From assembly GCA_964019055.1 (NCBI GenBank), contig OZ025216.1, forward strand, positions 6,935,840 through 6,999,839: 64,000 nt of DNA, written 5' to 3'. A model generated the notes under the pieces. That model saw only the letters and a list, made by a program, of their open reading frames with translations. It did not search any database and was not told the DNA's origin. The translations under genes were made by a program, and so were the position numbers. Source of the stretch: Anthopleura xanthogrammica. Lineage: Eukaryota > Cnidaria > Anthozoa > Actiniaria > Actiniidae. Positions 1-11,191 of the stretch are shown here, piece by piece; within the stretch, counting starts at the first letter, position 1, and every line of letters starts with the position of its first letter.

Positions 1-363
1 GCGTTTAGCAGTGAAAACGTCGTGTTTGGACCAAGAGAAAATTCTCAGCAAAATTCCAATTTGGTCAGCAAAAAACAGTTTTTTTGACCAAAAAGCACCT
101 ATTCTCAGCCAAAAGCCCATTTTTTTTCGCCAAAAAGTCGTGTTTTTATCTCAAGAGGTATTTTCAGGAGCAAAAAGTGGGGGTTTCAGCCAACCGGTCA
201 CGCCGTCAGCGAAAAACCTGGTTTTGAGAGCCAAAATAGCCATTTTTCAGTTTTTGGGGCTAAAAAGGTTTTTTTCCCAGCAAAACAGTGTTTTGGACAC
301 CGAAAATGTGCTTTTCTCGGCCAAAGGGTGCGTTTAGCAGTGAAAACGTCGTGTTTGGACCAA

Positions 364-375
364 GAGAAAATTCTC
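364..375. repeat. Short interrupted palindrome GAGAA-AA-TTCTC
   Basis: Five-base arms with a two-base centre, at monomer positions 35-46, shown for the reference copy and conserved in nearly all copies. Just upstream lies TTGGACCAA (monomer 26-34), another near-perfect palindrome. Such dyads follow naturally from the T-run/A-run design, so a protein-binding role is only a possibility. Confidence 0.6.
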
Positions 376-388
376 AGCAAAATTCCAA

Positions 389-421
389 TTTGGTCAGCAA
401 AAAACAGTTTTTTTGACCAAA
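389..421. repeat. Imperfect inverted repeat in each monomer (monomer positions 60-92)
   Basis: Shown for the reference copy and present with minor changes in nearly every monomer. The left arm TTTGGTCA pairs with TGACCAAA, followed by six A against six T. A two-base bulge (GC) lies in the left arm and the loop is CAG. That is 14 possible base pairs in 33 nt. It could form a hairpin in single-stranded DNA or in a transcript, or a small cruciform. Variants in some copies (for example CTCAGC for GTCAGC at 30007, or TTG within the T-run at 14893) weaken one or two pairs. No function is shown. Confidence 0.75.
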
Positions 422-596
422 AAGCACCTATTCTCAGCCAAAACCCCATTTTTTTTCGCCAAAAAGTCGTGTTTTTATCTCAAGAGGTATTTTCAGGAGC
501 AAAAAGTGGGGGTTTCAGCCAACCGGTCACGCCGTCAGCGAAAAACCTGGTTTTGAGAGCCAAAATAGCCATTTTTCAGTTTTTGGGGCTAAAAAG

Positions 597-657
597 GTTT
601 TTTTCCCAGCAAAACAGTGTTTTGGACACCGAAAATGTGCTTTTCTCGGCCAAAGGG
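597..657. other. Helically phased T- and A-runs (predicted curved DNA)
   Basis: In the last three modules of the reference copy the run centres fall near 601 (T7), 612.5 (A4), 621.5 (T4), 633.5 (A4), 642.5 (T4) and 653 (A3). The spacings of 11.5, 9, 12, 9 and 10.5 bp average about 10.4 bp, one helical turn. Phased A-tracts on either strand are known to give net bending toward the minor groove. The pattern continues through most modules of every copy, so curvature is predicted along the whole array. Curvature is inferred, not measured. Confidence 0.65.
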
Positions 658-3600
658 TGCGTTTAGCAGTGAAAACGTCGTGTTTGGACCAAGAGAAAAT
701 TCTCAGCAAAATTCCAATTTGGTCAGCAAAAAACAGTTTTTTTGACCAAAAAGCACCTATTCTCAGCCAAAACCCCATTTTTTTTCGCCAAAAAGTCGTG
801 TTTTTATCTCAAGAGGTATTTTCAGGAGCAAAAAGTGGGGGTTTCAGCCAACCGGTCACACCGTCAGCGAAAAACCTGGTTTTGAGAGCCAAAATAGCCA
901 TTTTTCAGTTTTTGGGGCTAAAAAGGTTTTTTTCCCAGCAAAACAGTGTTTTGGACACCGAAAATGTGCTTTTCTCGGCCAAAGGGTGCGTTTAGCAGTG
1001 AAAACGTCGTGTTTGGACCAAGAGAAAATTCTCAGCAAAATTCCAATTTGGTCAGCAAAAAAACAGTTTTTTTGACCAAAAAGCACCTATTCTCAGCCAA
1101 AACCCCATTTTTTTTCGCCAAAAAGTCGTGTTTTTATCTCAAGAGGTATTTTCAGGAGCAAAAAGTGGGGGTTTCAGCCAACCGGTCACGCCGTCAGTGA
1201 AAAACCTGGTTTTGAGAGCCAAAATAGCCATTTTTCAGTTTTTGGGGCTAAAAAGGTTTTTTTCCCAGCAAAACAGTGTTTTGGACACCGAAAATGTGCT
1301 TTTCTCGGCCAAAGGGTGCGTTTAGCAGTGAAAACGTCGTGTTTGGACCAAGAGAAAATTCTCAGCAAAATTCCAATTTGGTCAGCAAAAAACAGTTTTT
1401 TTGACCAAAAAGCACCTATTCTCAGCCAAAACCCCATTTTTTTTCGCCAAAAAGTCGTGTTTTTATCTCAAGAGGTATTTTCAGGAGCAAAAAGTGGGGG
1501 TTTCAGCCAACCGGTCACGCCGTCAGCGAAAAACCTGGTTTTGAGAGCCAAAATAGCCATTTTTCAGTTTTTGGGGCTAAAAAGGTTTTTTTCCCAGCAA
1601 AACAGTGTTTTGGACACCGAAAATGTGCTTTTCTCGGCCAAAGGGTGCGTTTAGCAGTGAAAACGTCGTGTTTGGACCAAGAGAAAATTCTCAGCAAAAT
1701 TCCAATTTGGTCAGCAAAAAACAGTTTTTTTGACCAAAAAGCACCTATTCTCAGCCAAAACCCCATTTTTTTTCGCCAAAAAGTCGTGTTTTTATCTCAA
1801 GAGGTATTTTCAGGAGCAAAAAGTGGGGGTTTCAGCCAACCGGTCACGCCGTCAGCGAAAAACCTGGTTTTGAGAGCCAAAATAGCCATTTTTCAGTTTT
1901 TGGGGCTAAAAAGGTTTTTTTCCCAGGAAAACAGTGTTTTGGACACCGAAAATGTGCTTTTCTCGGCCAAAGGGTGCGTTTAGCAGTGAAAACGTCGTGT
2001 TTGGACCAAGAGAAAATTCTCAGCAAAATTCCAATTTGGTCAGCAAAAAAACAGTTTTTTTGACCAAAAAGCACCTATTCTCAGCCAAAACCCCATTTTT
2101 TTTCGCCAAAAAGTCGTGTTTTTATCTCAAGAGGTATTTTCAGGAGCAAAAAGTGGGGGTTTCAGCCAACCGGTCACGCCGTCAGCGAAAAACCTGGTTT
2201 TGAGAGCCAAAATAGCCATTTTTCAGTTTTTGGGGCTAAAAAGGTTTTTTTCCCAGCAAAACAGCGTTTTGGACACCGAAAATGTGCTTTTCTCGGCCAA
2301 AGGGTGCGTTTAGCAGTGAAAACGTCGTGTTTGGACCAAGAGAAAATTCTCAGCGAAATTCCAATTTGGTCAGCAAAAAACAGTTTTTTTGACCAAAAAG
2401 CACCTATTCTCAGCCAAAACCCCATTTCTTTTCGCCAAAAAGTCGTGTTTTTATCTCAAGAGGTATTTTCAGGAGCAAAAAGTGGGGGTTTCAGCCAACC
2501 GGTCACGCCGTCAGCGAAAAACCTGGTTTTGAGAGCCAAAATAGCCATTTTTCAGTTTTTGGGGCTAAAAAGGTTTTTTTCCCAGCAAAACAGTGTTTTG
2601 GACACCGAAAATGTGCTTTTCTCGGCCAAAGGGTGCGTTAAGCAGTGAAAACGTCGTGTTTGGACCAAGAGAAAATTCTCAGCAAAATTCCAATTTGGTC
2701 AGCAAAAACCAGTTTTTTTGACCAAAAAGCACCTATTCTCAGCCAAAACCCCATTTTTTTTCGCCAAAAAGTCGTGTTTTTATCTCAAGAGGTATTTTCA
2801 GGAGCAAAAAATGGGGGTTTCAGCCAACCGGTCACGCCGTCAGCGAAAAACCTGGTTTTGAGAGCCAAAATAGCCATTTTTCAGTTTTTGGGGCTAAAAA
2901 GGTTTTTTTCCCAGCAAAACAGTGTTTTGGACACCGAAAATGTGCTTTTCTCGGCCAAAGGGTGCGTTAAGCAGTGAAAACGTCGTGTTTGGACCAAGAG
3001 AAAATTCTCAGCAAAATTCCAATTTGGTCAGCAAAAACCAGTTTTTTTGACCAAAAAGCACCTATTCTCAGCCAAAACCCCATTTTTTTTCTCGCCAAAA
3101 AGTCGTGTTTTTATCTCAAGAGGGATTTTCAGGAGCAAAAAGTGGGGGTTTCAGCCAACCGGTCACGCCGTCAGCGAAAAACCTGGTTTTGAGAGCCAAA
3201 ATAGCCATTTTTCAGTTTTTGGGGCTAAAAAGGTTTTTTTCCCAGCAAAACAGTGTTTTGGACACCGAAAATGTGCTTTTCTCGGCCAAAGGGTGCGTTT
3301 AGCAGTGAAAACGTCGTGTTTGGACCAAGAGAAAATTCTCAGCAAAATTCCAATTTGGTCAGCAAAAAACAGTTTTTTTGACCAAAAAGCACCTATTCTC
3401 AGCCAAAACCCCATTTTTTTTCGCCAAAAAGTCGTGTTTTTATCTCAAGAGGTATTTTCAGGAGCAAAAAGTGGGGGTTTCAGCCAACCGGTCACGCCGT
3501 CAGCGAAAAACCTGGTTTTGAGAGCCAAAATAGCCATTTTTCAGTTTTTGGGGCTAAAAAGGTTTTTTTCCCAGCAAAACAGTGTTTTGGACACCGAAAA

Positions 3601-3953
3601 TGTGCTTTTCTCGGCCAAAGGGTGCGTTTAGCAGTGAAAACGTCGTGTTTGGACCAAGAGAAAATTCTCAGCAAAATTCCAATTTGGTCAGCAAAAAAAC
3701 AGTTTTTTTGACCAAAAAGCACCTATTCTCAGCCAAAACCCCATTTTTTTTCGCCAAAAAGTCGTGTTTTTATCTCAAGAGGTATTTTCAGGAGCAAAAA
3801 GTGGGGGTTTCAGCCAACCGGTCACGCCGTCAGCGAAAAACCTGGTTTTGAGAGCCAAAATAGCCATTTTTCAGTTTTTGGGGCTAAAAAGTTTTTTTTC
3901 CCAGCAAAACAGTGTTTTGGACACCGAAAATGTGCTTTTCTCGGCCAAAGGGT

Positions 3954-6900
3954 GCGTTTAGCAGTGAAAACGTCGTGTTTGGACCAAGAGAAAATTCTCA
4001 GCAAAATTCCAATTTGGTCAGCAAAAAACAGTTTTTTTGACCAAAAAGCACCTATTCTCAGCCAAAACCCCATTTTTTTTCGCCAAAAAGTCGTGTTTTT
4101 ATCTCAAGAGGGATTTTCAGGAGCAAAAAGTGGGGGTTTCAGCCAACCGGTCACGCCGTCAGCGAAAAACCTGGTTTTGAGAGCCAAAATAGCCATTTTT
4201 CAGTTTTTGGGGCTAAAAAGGTTTTTTTCCCAGCAAAACAGTGTTTTGGACACCGAAAATGTGCTTTTCTCGGCCAAAGGGTGCGTTTAGCAGTGAAAAC
4301 GTCGTGTTTGGACCAAGAGAAAATTCTCAGCAAAATTCCAATTTGGTCAGCAAAAAACAGTTTTTTTGACCAAAAAGCACCTATTCTCAGCCAAAACCCC
4401 ATTTTTTTCGCCAAAAAGTCGTGTTTTTATCTCAAGAGGTATTTTCAGGAGCAAAAAGTGGGGGTTTCAGCCAACCGGTCACGCCGTCAGCGAAAAACCT
4501 GGTTTTGAGAGCCAAAATAGCCATTTTTCAGTTTTTGGGGCTAAAAAGGTTTTTTTCCCAGCAAAACAGTGTTTTGGACACCGAAAATGTGCTTTTCTCG
4601 GCCAAAGGGTGCGTTTAGCAGTGAAAACGTCGTGTTTGGACCAAGAGAAAATTCTCAGCAAAATTCCAATTTGGTCAGCAAAAAACAGTTTTTTTGACCA
4701 AAAAGCACCTATTCTCAGCCAAAACCCCATTTTTTTTCGCCAAAAAGTCGTGTTTTTATCTCAAGAGGTATTTTCAGGAGCAAAAAGTGGGGGTTTCAGC
4801 CAACCGGTCACGCCGTCAGCGAAAAACCTGGTTTTGAGAGCCAAAATAGCCATTTTTTCAGTTTTTGGGGCTAAAAAGGTTTTTTTCCCAGCAAAACAGT
4901 GTTTTGGACACCGAAAATGTGCTTTTCTCGGCCAAAGGGTGCGTTTAGCAGTGAAAACGTCGTGTTTGGACCAAGAGAAAATTCTCAGCAAAATTCCAAT
5001 TTGGTCAGCAAAAAACAGTTTTTTTGACCAAAAAGCACCTATTCTCAGCCAAAACCCCATTTTTTTTCGCCAAAAAGTCGTGTTTTTATCTCAAGAGGTA
5101 TTTTCAGGAGCAAAAAGTGGGGGTTTCAGCCAACCGGTCACGCCGTCAGCGAAAAACCTGGTTTTGAGAGCCAAAATAGCCATTTTTCAGTTTTTGGGGC
5201 TAAAAAGTTTTTTTTCCCAGCAAAACAGTGTTTTGGACACCGAAAATGTGCTTTTCTCGGCCAAAGGGTGCGTTTAGCAGTGAAAACGTCGTGTTTGGAC
5301 CAAGAGAAAATTCTCAGCAAAATTCCAATTTGGTCAGCAAAAAACAGTTTTTTTGACCAAAAAGCACCTATTCTCAGCCAAAACCCTATTTTTTTTCGCC
5401 AAAAAGTCGTGTTTTTATCTCAAGAGGGATTTTCAGGAGCAAAAAGTGGGGGTTTCAGCCAACCGGTCACGCCGTCAGCGAAAAACCTGGTTTTGAGAGC
5501 CAAAATAGCCATTTTTCAGTTTTTGGGGCTAAAAAGGTTTTTTTCCCAGCAAAACAGTGTTTTGGACACCGAAAATGTGCTTTTCTCGGCCAAAGGGTGC
5601 GTTTAGCAGTGAAAACGTCGTGTTTGGACCAAGAGAAAATTCTCAGCAAAATTCCAATTTGGTCAGCAAAAAACAGTTTTTTTGACCAAAAAGCACCTAT
5701 TCTCAGCCAAAACCCCATTTTTTTCGCCAAAAAGTCGTGTTTTTATCTCAAGAGGTATTTTCAGGAGCAAAAAGTGGGGGTTTCAGCCAACCGGTCACGC
5801 CGTCAGCGAAAAACCTGGTTTTGAGAGCCAAAATAGCCATTTTTCAGTTTTTGGGGCTAAAAAGGTTTTTTTCCCAGCAAAACAGTGTTTTGGACACCGA
5901 AAATGTGCTTTTCTCGGCCAAAGGGTGCGTTTAGCAGTGAAAACGTCGTGTTTGGACCAAGAGAAAATTCTCAGCAAAATTCCAATTTGGTCAGCAAAAA
6001 ACAGTTTTTTTGACCAAAAAGCACCTATTCTCAGCCAAAACCCCATTTTTTTTCGCCAAAAAGTCGTGTTTTTATCTCAAGAGGTATTTTCAGGAGCAAA
6101 AAGTGGGGGTTTCAGCCAACCGGTCACGCCGTCAGCGAAAAACCTGGTTTTGAGAGCCAAAATAGCCATTTTTTCAGTTTTTGGGGCTAAAAAGGTTTTT
6201 TTCCCAGCAAAACAGTGTTTTGGACACCGAAAATGTGCTTTTCTCGGCCAAAGGGTGCGTTTAGCAGTGAAAACGTCGTGTTTGGACCAAGAGAAAATTC
6301 TCAGCAAAATTCCAATTTGGTCAGCAAAAAACAGTTTTTTTGACCAAAAAGCACCTATTCTCAGCCAAAACCCCATTTTTTTTCGCCAAAAAGTCGTGTT
6401 TTTATCTCAAGAGGTATTTTCAGGAGCAAAAAGTGGGGGTTTCAGCCAACCGGTCACGCCGTCAGCGAAAAACCTGGTTTTGAGAGCCAAAATAGCCATT
6501 TTTCAGTTTTTGGGGCTAAAAAGGTTTTTTTCCCAGCAAAACAGTGTTTTGGACACCGAAAATGTGCTTTTCTCGGCCAAAGGGTGCGTTTAGCAGTGAA
6601 AACGTCGTGTTTGGACCAAGAGAAAATTCTCAGCAAAATTCCAATTTGGTCAGCAAAAAACAGTTTTTTTGACCAAAAAGCACCTATTCTCAGCCAAAAC
6701 CCCATTTTTTTTCGCCAAAAAGTCGTGTTTTTATCTCGAGGTATTTTCAGGAGCAAAAAATGGGGGTTTCAGCCAACCGGTCACGCCGTCAGCGAAAAAC
6801 CTGGTTTTGAGAGCCAAAATAACCATTTTTCAGTTTTTGGGGCTAAAAAGGTTTTTTTTCCCAGCAAAACAGTGTTTTGGACACCGAAAATGTGCTTTTC

Positions 6901-9900
6901 TCGGCCAAAGGGTGCGTTTAGCAGTGAAAACGTCGTGTTTGGACCAAGAGAAAATTCTCAGCAAAATTCCAATTTGGTCAGCAAAAAACAGTTTTTTTGA
7001 CCAAAAAGCACCTATTCTCAGCCAAAACCCCATTTTTTTCGCCAAAAAGTCGTGTTTTTATCTCAAGAGGTATTTTCAGGAGCAAAAAGTGGGGGTTTCA
7101 GCCAACCGGTCACGCCGTCAGCGAAAAACCTGGTTTTGAGAGCCAAAATAGCCATTTTTCAGTTTTTGGGGCTAAAAAGGTTTTTTTCCCAGCAAAACAG
7201 TGTTTTGGACACCGAAAATGTGCTTTTCTCGGCCAAAGGGTGCGTTTAGCAGTGAAAACGTCGTGTTTGGACCAAGAGAAAATTCTCAGCAAAATTCCAA
7301 TTTGGTCAGCAAAAAACAGTTTTTTTGACCAAAAAGCACCTATTCTCAGCCAAAACCCCATTTTTTTTCGCCAAAAAGTCGTGTTTTTATCTCAAGAGGT
7401 ATTTTCAGGAGCAAAAAGTGGGGGTTTCAGCCAACCGGTCACGCCGTCAGCGAAAAACCTGGTTTTGAGAGCCAAAATAGCCATTTTTTCAGTTTTTGGG
7501 GCTAAAAAGGTTTTTTTCCCAGCAAAACAGTGTTTTGGACACCGAAAATGTGCTTTTCTCGGCCAAAGGGTGCGTTTAGCAGTGAAAACGTCGTGTTTGG
7601 ACCAAGAGAAAATTCTCAGCAAAATTCCAATTTGGTCAGCAAAAAACAGTTTTTTTGACCAAAAAGCACCTATTCTCAGCCAAAACCCCATTTTTTTTCG
7701 CCAAAAAGTCGTGTTTTTATCTCAAGAGGTATTTTCAGGAGCAAAAAGTGGGGGTTTCAGCCAACCGGTCACGCCGTCAGCGAAAAACCTGGTTTTGAGA
7801 GCCAAAATAGCCATTTTTCAGTTTTTGGGGCTAAAAAGGTTTTTTTCCCAGCAAAACAGTGTTTTGGACACCGAAAATGTGCTTTTCTCGGCCAAAGGGT
7901 GCGTTTAGCAGTGAAAACGTCGTGTTTGGACCAAGAGAAAATTCTCAGCAAAATTCCAATTTGGTCAGCAAAAAACAGTTTTTTTGACCAAAAAGCACCT
8001 ATTCTCAGCCAAAACCCCATTTTTTTTCGCCAAAAAGTCGTGTTTTTATCTCGAGGTATTTTCAGGAGCAAAAAATGGGGGTTTCAGCCAACCGGTCACG
8101 CCGTCAGCGAAAAACCTGGTTTTGAGAGCCAAAATAGCCATTTTTCAGTTTTTGGGGCTAAAAAGGTTTTTTTTCCCAGCAAAACAGTGTTTTGGACACC
8201 GAAAATGTGCTTTTCTCGGCCAAAGGGTGCGTTTAGCAGTGAAAACGTCGTGTTTGGACCAAGAGAAAATTCTCAGCAAAATTCCAATTTGGTCAGCAAA
8301 AAACAGTTTTTTTGACCAAAAAGCACCTATTCTCAGCCAAAACCCCATTTTTTTTCGCCAAAAAGTCGTGTTTTTATCTCAAGAGGTATTTTCAGGAGCA
8401 AAAAGTGGGGGTTTCAGCCAACCGGTCACGCCGTCAGCGAAAAACCTGGTTTTGAGAGCCAAAATAGCCATTTTTTCAGTTTTTGGGGCTAAAAAGGTTT
8501 TTTTCCCAGCAAAACAGTGTTTTGGACACCGAAAATGTGCTTTTCTCGGCCAAAGGGTGCGTTTAGCAGTGAAAACGTCGTGTTTGGACCAAGAGAAAAT
8601 TCTCAGCAAAATTCCAATTTGGTCAGCAAAAAACAGTTTTTTTGACCAAAAAGCACCTATTCTCAGCCAAAACCCCATTTTTTTTCGCCAAAAAGTCGTG
8701 TTTTTATCTCAAGAGGTATTTTCAGGAGCAAAAAGTGGGGGTTTCAGCCAACCGGTCACGCCGTCAGCGAAAAACCTGGTTTTGAGAGCCAAAATAGCCA
8801 TTTTTCAGTTTTTGGGGCTAAAAAGGTTTTTTTCCCAGCAAAACAGTGTTTTGGACACCGAAAATGTGCTTTTCTCGGCCAAAGGGTGCGTTTAGCAGTG
8901 AAAACGTCGTGTTTGGACCAAGAGAAAATTCTCAGCAAAATTCCAATTTGGTCAGCAAAAAACAGTTTTTTTGACCAAAAAGCACCTATTCTCAGCCAAA
9001 ACCCCATTTTTTTTCGCCAAAAAGTCGTGTTTTTATCTCGAGGTATTTTCAGGAGCAAAAAATGGGGGTTTCAGCCAACCGGTCACGCCGTCAGCGAAAA
9101 ACCTGGTTTTGAGAGCCAAAATAGCCATTTTTCAGTTTTTGGGGCTAAAAAGGTTTTTTTTCCCAGCAAAACAGTGTTTTGGACACCGAAAATGTGCTTT
9201 TCTCGGCCAAAGGGTGCGTTTAGCAGTGAAAACGTCGTGTTTGGACCAAGAGAAAATTCTCAGCAAAATTCCAATTTGGTCAGCAAAAAACAGTTTTTTT
9301 GACCAAAAAGCACCTATTCTCAGCCAAAACCCCATTTTTTTTCGCCAAAAAGTCGTGTTTTTATCTCAAGAGGTATTTTCAGGAGCAAAAAGTGGGGGTT
9401 TCAGCCAACCGGTCACGCCGTCAGCGAAAAACCTGGTTTTGAGAGCCAAAATAGCCATTTTTCAGTTTTTGGGGCTAAAAAGGTTTTTTTTCCCAGCAAA
9501 ACAGTGTTTTGGACACCGAAAATGTGCTTTTCTCGGCCAAAGGGTGCGTTTAGCAGTGAAAACGTCGTGTTTGGACCAAGAGAAAATTCTCAGCAAAATT
9601 CCAATTTGGTCAGCAAAAAACAGTTTTTTTGACCAAAAAGCACCTATTCTCAGCCAAAACCCCATTTTTTTTCGCCAAAAAGTCGTGTTTTTATCTCAAG
9701 AGGTATTTTCAGGAGCAAAAAGTGGGGGTTTCAGCCAACCGGTCACGCCGTCAGCGAAAAACCTGGTTTTGAGAGCCAAAATAGCCATTTTTTCAGTTTT
9801 TGGGGCTAAAAAGGTTTTTTTCCCAGCAAAACAGTGTTTTGGACACCGAAAATGTGCTTTTCTCGGCCAAAGGGTGCGTTTAGCAGTGAAAACGTCGTGT

Positions 9901-11191
9901 TTGGACCAAGAGAAAATTCTCAGCAAAATTCCAATTTGGTCAGCAAAAAACAGTTTTTTTGACCAAAAAGCACCTATTCTCAGCCAAAACCCCATTTTTT
10001 TTCGCCAAAAAGTCGTGTTTTTATCTCAAGAGGTATTTTCAGGAGCAAAAAGTGGGGGTTTCAGCCAACCGGTCACGCCGTCAGCGAAAAACCTGGTTTT
10101 GAGAGCCAAAATAGCCATTTTTCAGTTTTTGGGGCTAAAAAGGTTTTTTTCCCAGCAAAACAGTGTTTTGGACACGGAAAATGTGCTTTTCTCGGCCAAA
10201 GGGTGCGTTTAGCAGTGAAAACGTCGTGTTTGGACCAAGAGAAAATTCTCAGCAAAATTCCAATTTGGTCAGCAAAAAACAGTTTTTTTGACCAAAAAGC
10301 ACCTATTCTCAGCCAAAACCCCATTTTTTTTCGCCAAAAAGTCGTGTTTTTATCTCGAGGTATTTTCAGGAGCAAAAAATGGGGGTTTCAGCCAACCGGT
10401 CACGCCGTCAGCGAAAAACCTGGTTTTGAGAGCCAAAATAGCCATTTTTCAGTTTTTGGGGCTAAAAAGGTTTTTTTTCCCAGCAAAACAGTGTTTTGGA
10501 CACCGAAAATGTGCTTTTCTCGGCCAAAGGGTGCGTTTAGCAGTGAAAACGTCGTGTTTGGACCAAGAGAAAATTCTCAGCAAAATTCCAATTTGGTCAG
10601 CAAAAAACAGTTTTTTTGACCAAAAAGCACCTATTCTCAGCCAAAACCCCATTTTTTTTCGCCAAAAAGTCGTGTTTTTATCTCAAGAGGTATTTTCAGG
10701 AGCAAAAAATGGGGGTTTCAGCCAACCGGTCACGCCGTCAGCGAAAAACCTGGTTTTGAGAGCCAAAATAGCCATTTTTCAGTTTTTGGGGCTAAAAAGG
10801 TTTTTTTCCCAGCAAAACAGTGTTTTGGACACCGAAAATGTGCTTTTCTCTGCCAAAGGGTGCGTTTAGCAGTGAAAACGTCGTGTTTGGACCAAGAGAA
10901 AATTCTCAGCAAAATTCCAATTTGGTCAGCAAAAAACAGTTTTTTTGACCAAAAAGCACCTATTCTCAGCCAAAACCCCATTTTTTTTCGCCAAAAAGTC
11001 GTGTTTTTATCTCAAGAGGTATTTTCAGGAGCAAAAAGTGGGGGTTTCAGCCAACCGGTCACGCCGTCAGCGAAAAACCTGGTTTTGAGAGCGAAAATAG
11101 CCATTTTTTCAGTTTTTGGGGCTAAAAAGGTTTTTTTCCCAGCAAAACAGTGTTTTGGACACCGAAAATGTGCTTTTCTCGGCCAAAGGGT
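3954..11191. repeat. Higher-order repeat: four-copy unit (1,315-1,317 bp) with three-copy versions
   Basis: Linked variants recur in order. Copies 3954-5269 and 5270-6585 (1,316 bp each) share the series GAGGGATT, a seven-T CATTTTTTTCGCC copy, and a copy with six T in CCATTTTTTCAG. The unit at 6586-7900 (1,315 bp) replaces the first copy with one carrying CTCGAGG (2-bp loss), AAAATGGGG and an eight-T run. That modified first copy then heads units 7901-8887 (987 bp, three copies), 8888-10204 (1,317 bp, four copies) and 10205-11191 (987 bp, three copies). The six-T marker sits near 4852, 6168, 7483, 8471, 9788 and 11103. Loss and gain of one monomer per unit is the expected mark of unequal exchange. 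Confidence 0.85.

Larger units (their letters stand above)
330..658. repeat. Reference monomer, 16 internal ~20-bp modules
   Basis: This copy matches the window consensus and is used here as the coordinate reference (monomer position 1 = base 330). It splits into 16 successive modules of 21, 23, 13, 21, 21, 19, 21, 20, 20, 19, 21, 20, 28, 21, 20 and 20 bp plus one T. In most modules a T-run (TTTT to TTTTTTTT) comes first, then a spacer such as CAGCC, CGCC, GACC or CTCGGCC, then an A-run (AAAA to AAAAAA). Module 3 is short and module 13 carries a second T-run. Modules 10 and 11 are the G+C-rich part and contain the ACCGGT (AgeI) site at 522-527. The sub-repeat suggests that an ancestral ~20-bp or ~41-bp unit was amplified before the 329-bp unit became the unit of amplification. 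Confidence 0.9.
1..3953. repeat. Near-consensus monomers with A7 length variants
   Basis: Twelve copies close to consensus. Those starting at 988, 1976 and 3624 are 330 bp because the A-run after GTCAGC has seven A rather than six. They are three and five copies apart, which suggests local duplication. The neighbouring copies at 2635 and 2964 both read GCGTTAAGC at the start and AAAAACCAG in the hairpin loop region, so one is a recent tandem copy of the other. The 2964 copy has since gained two bases (TTCTCGCC), giving 331 bp, and a GAGGGATT change. The first copy carries AGCCC instead of ACCCC near 114. Confidence 0.85.

Noticed and set aside
389..421. The hairpin plus T-run as a bacterial intrinsic terminator
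   Set aside because: The stem is A/T-rich with no G/C-rich core, it recurs about 194 times in non-coding repeat DNA, and nothing suggests a bacterial host.
448..472. CENP-B box in the TTTTCGCCAAAAAGTCG segment
   Set aside because: It matches only about six of nine core positions (TTCG, the central A and a final G); the CGGG end is not there.
8971..10212. Open frames of 300-413 codons, and some 100 overlapping frames of 112 codons, as protein genes
   Set aside because: They repeat with the satellite, overlap on both strands, mostly start at GTG, break and join according to one-base T-run changes, and lack codon-position bias or domain likeness.
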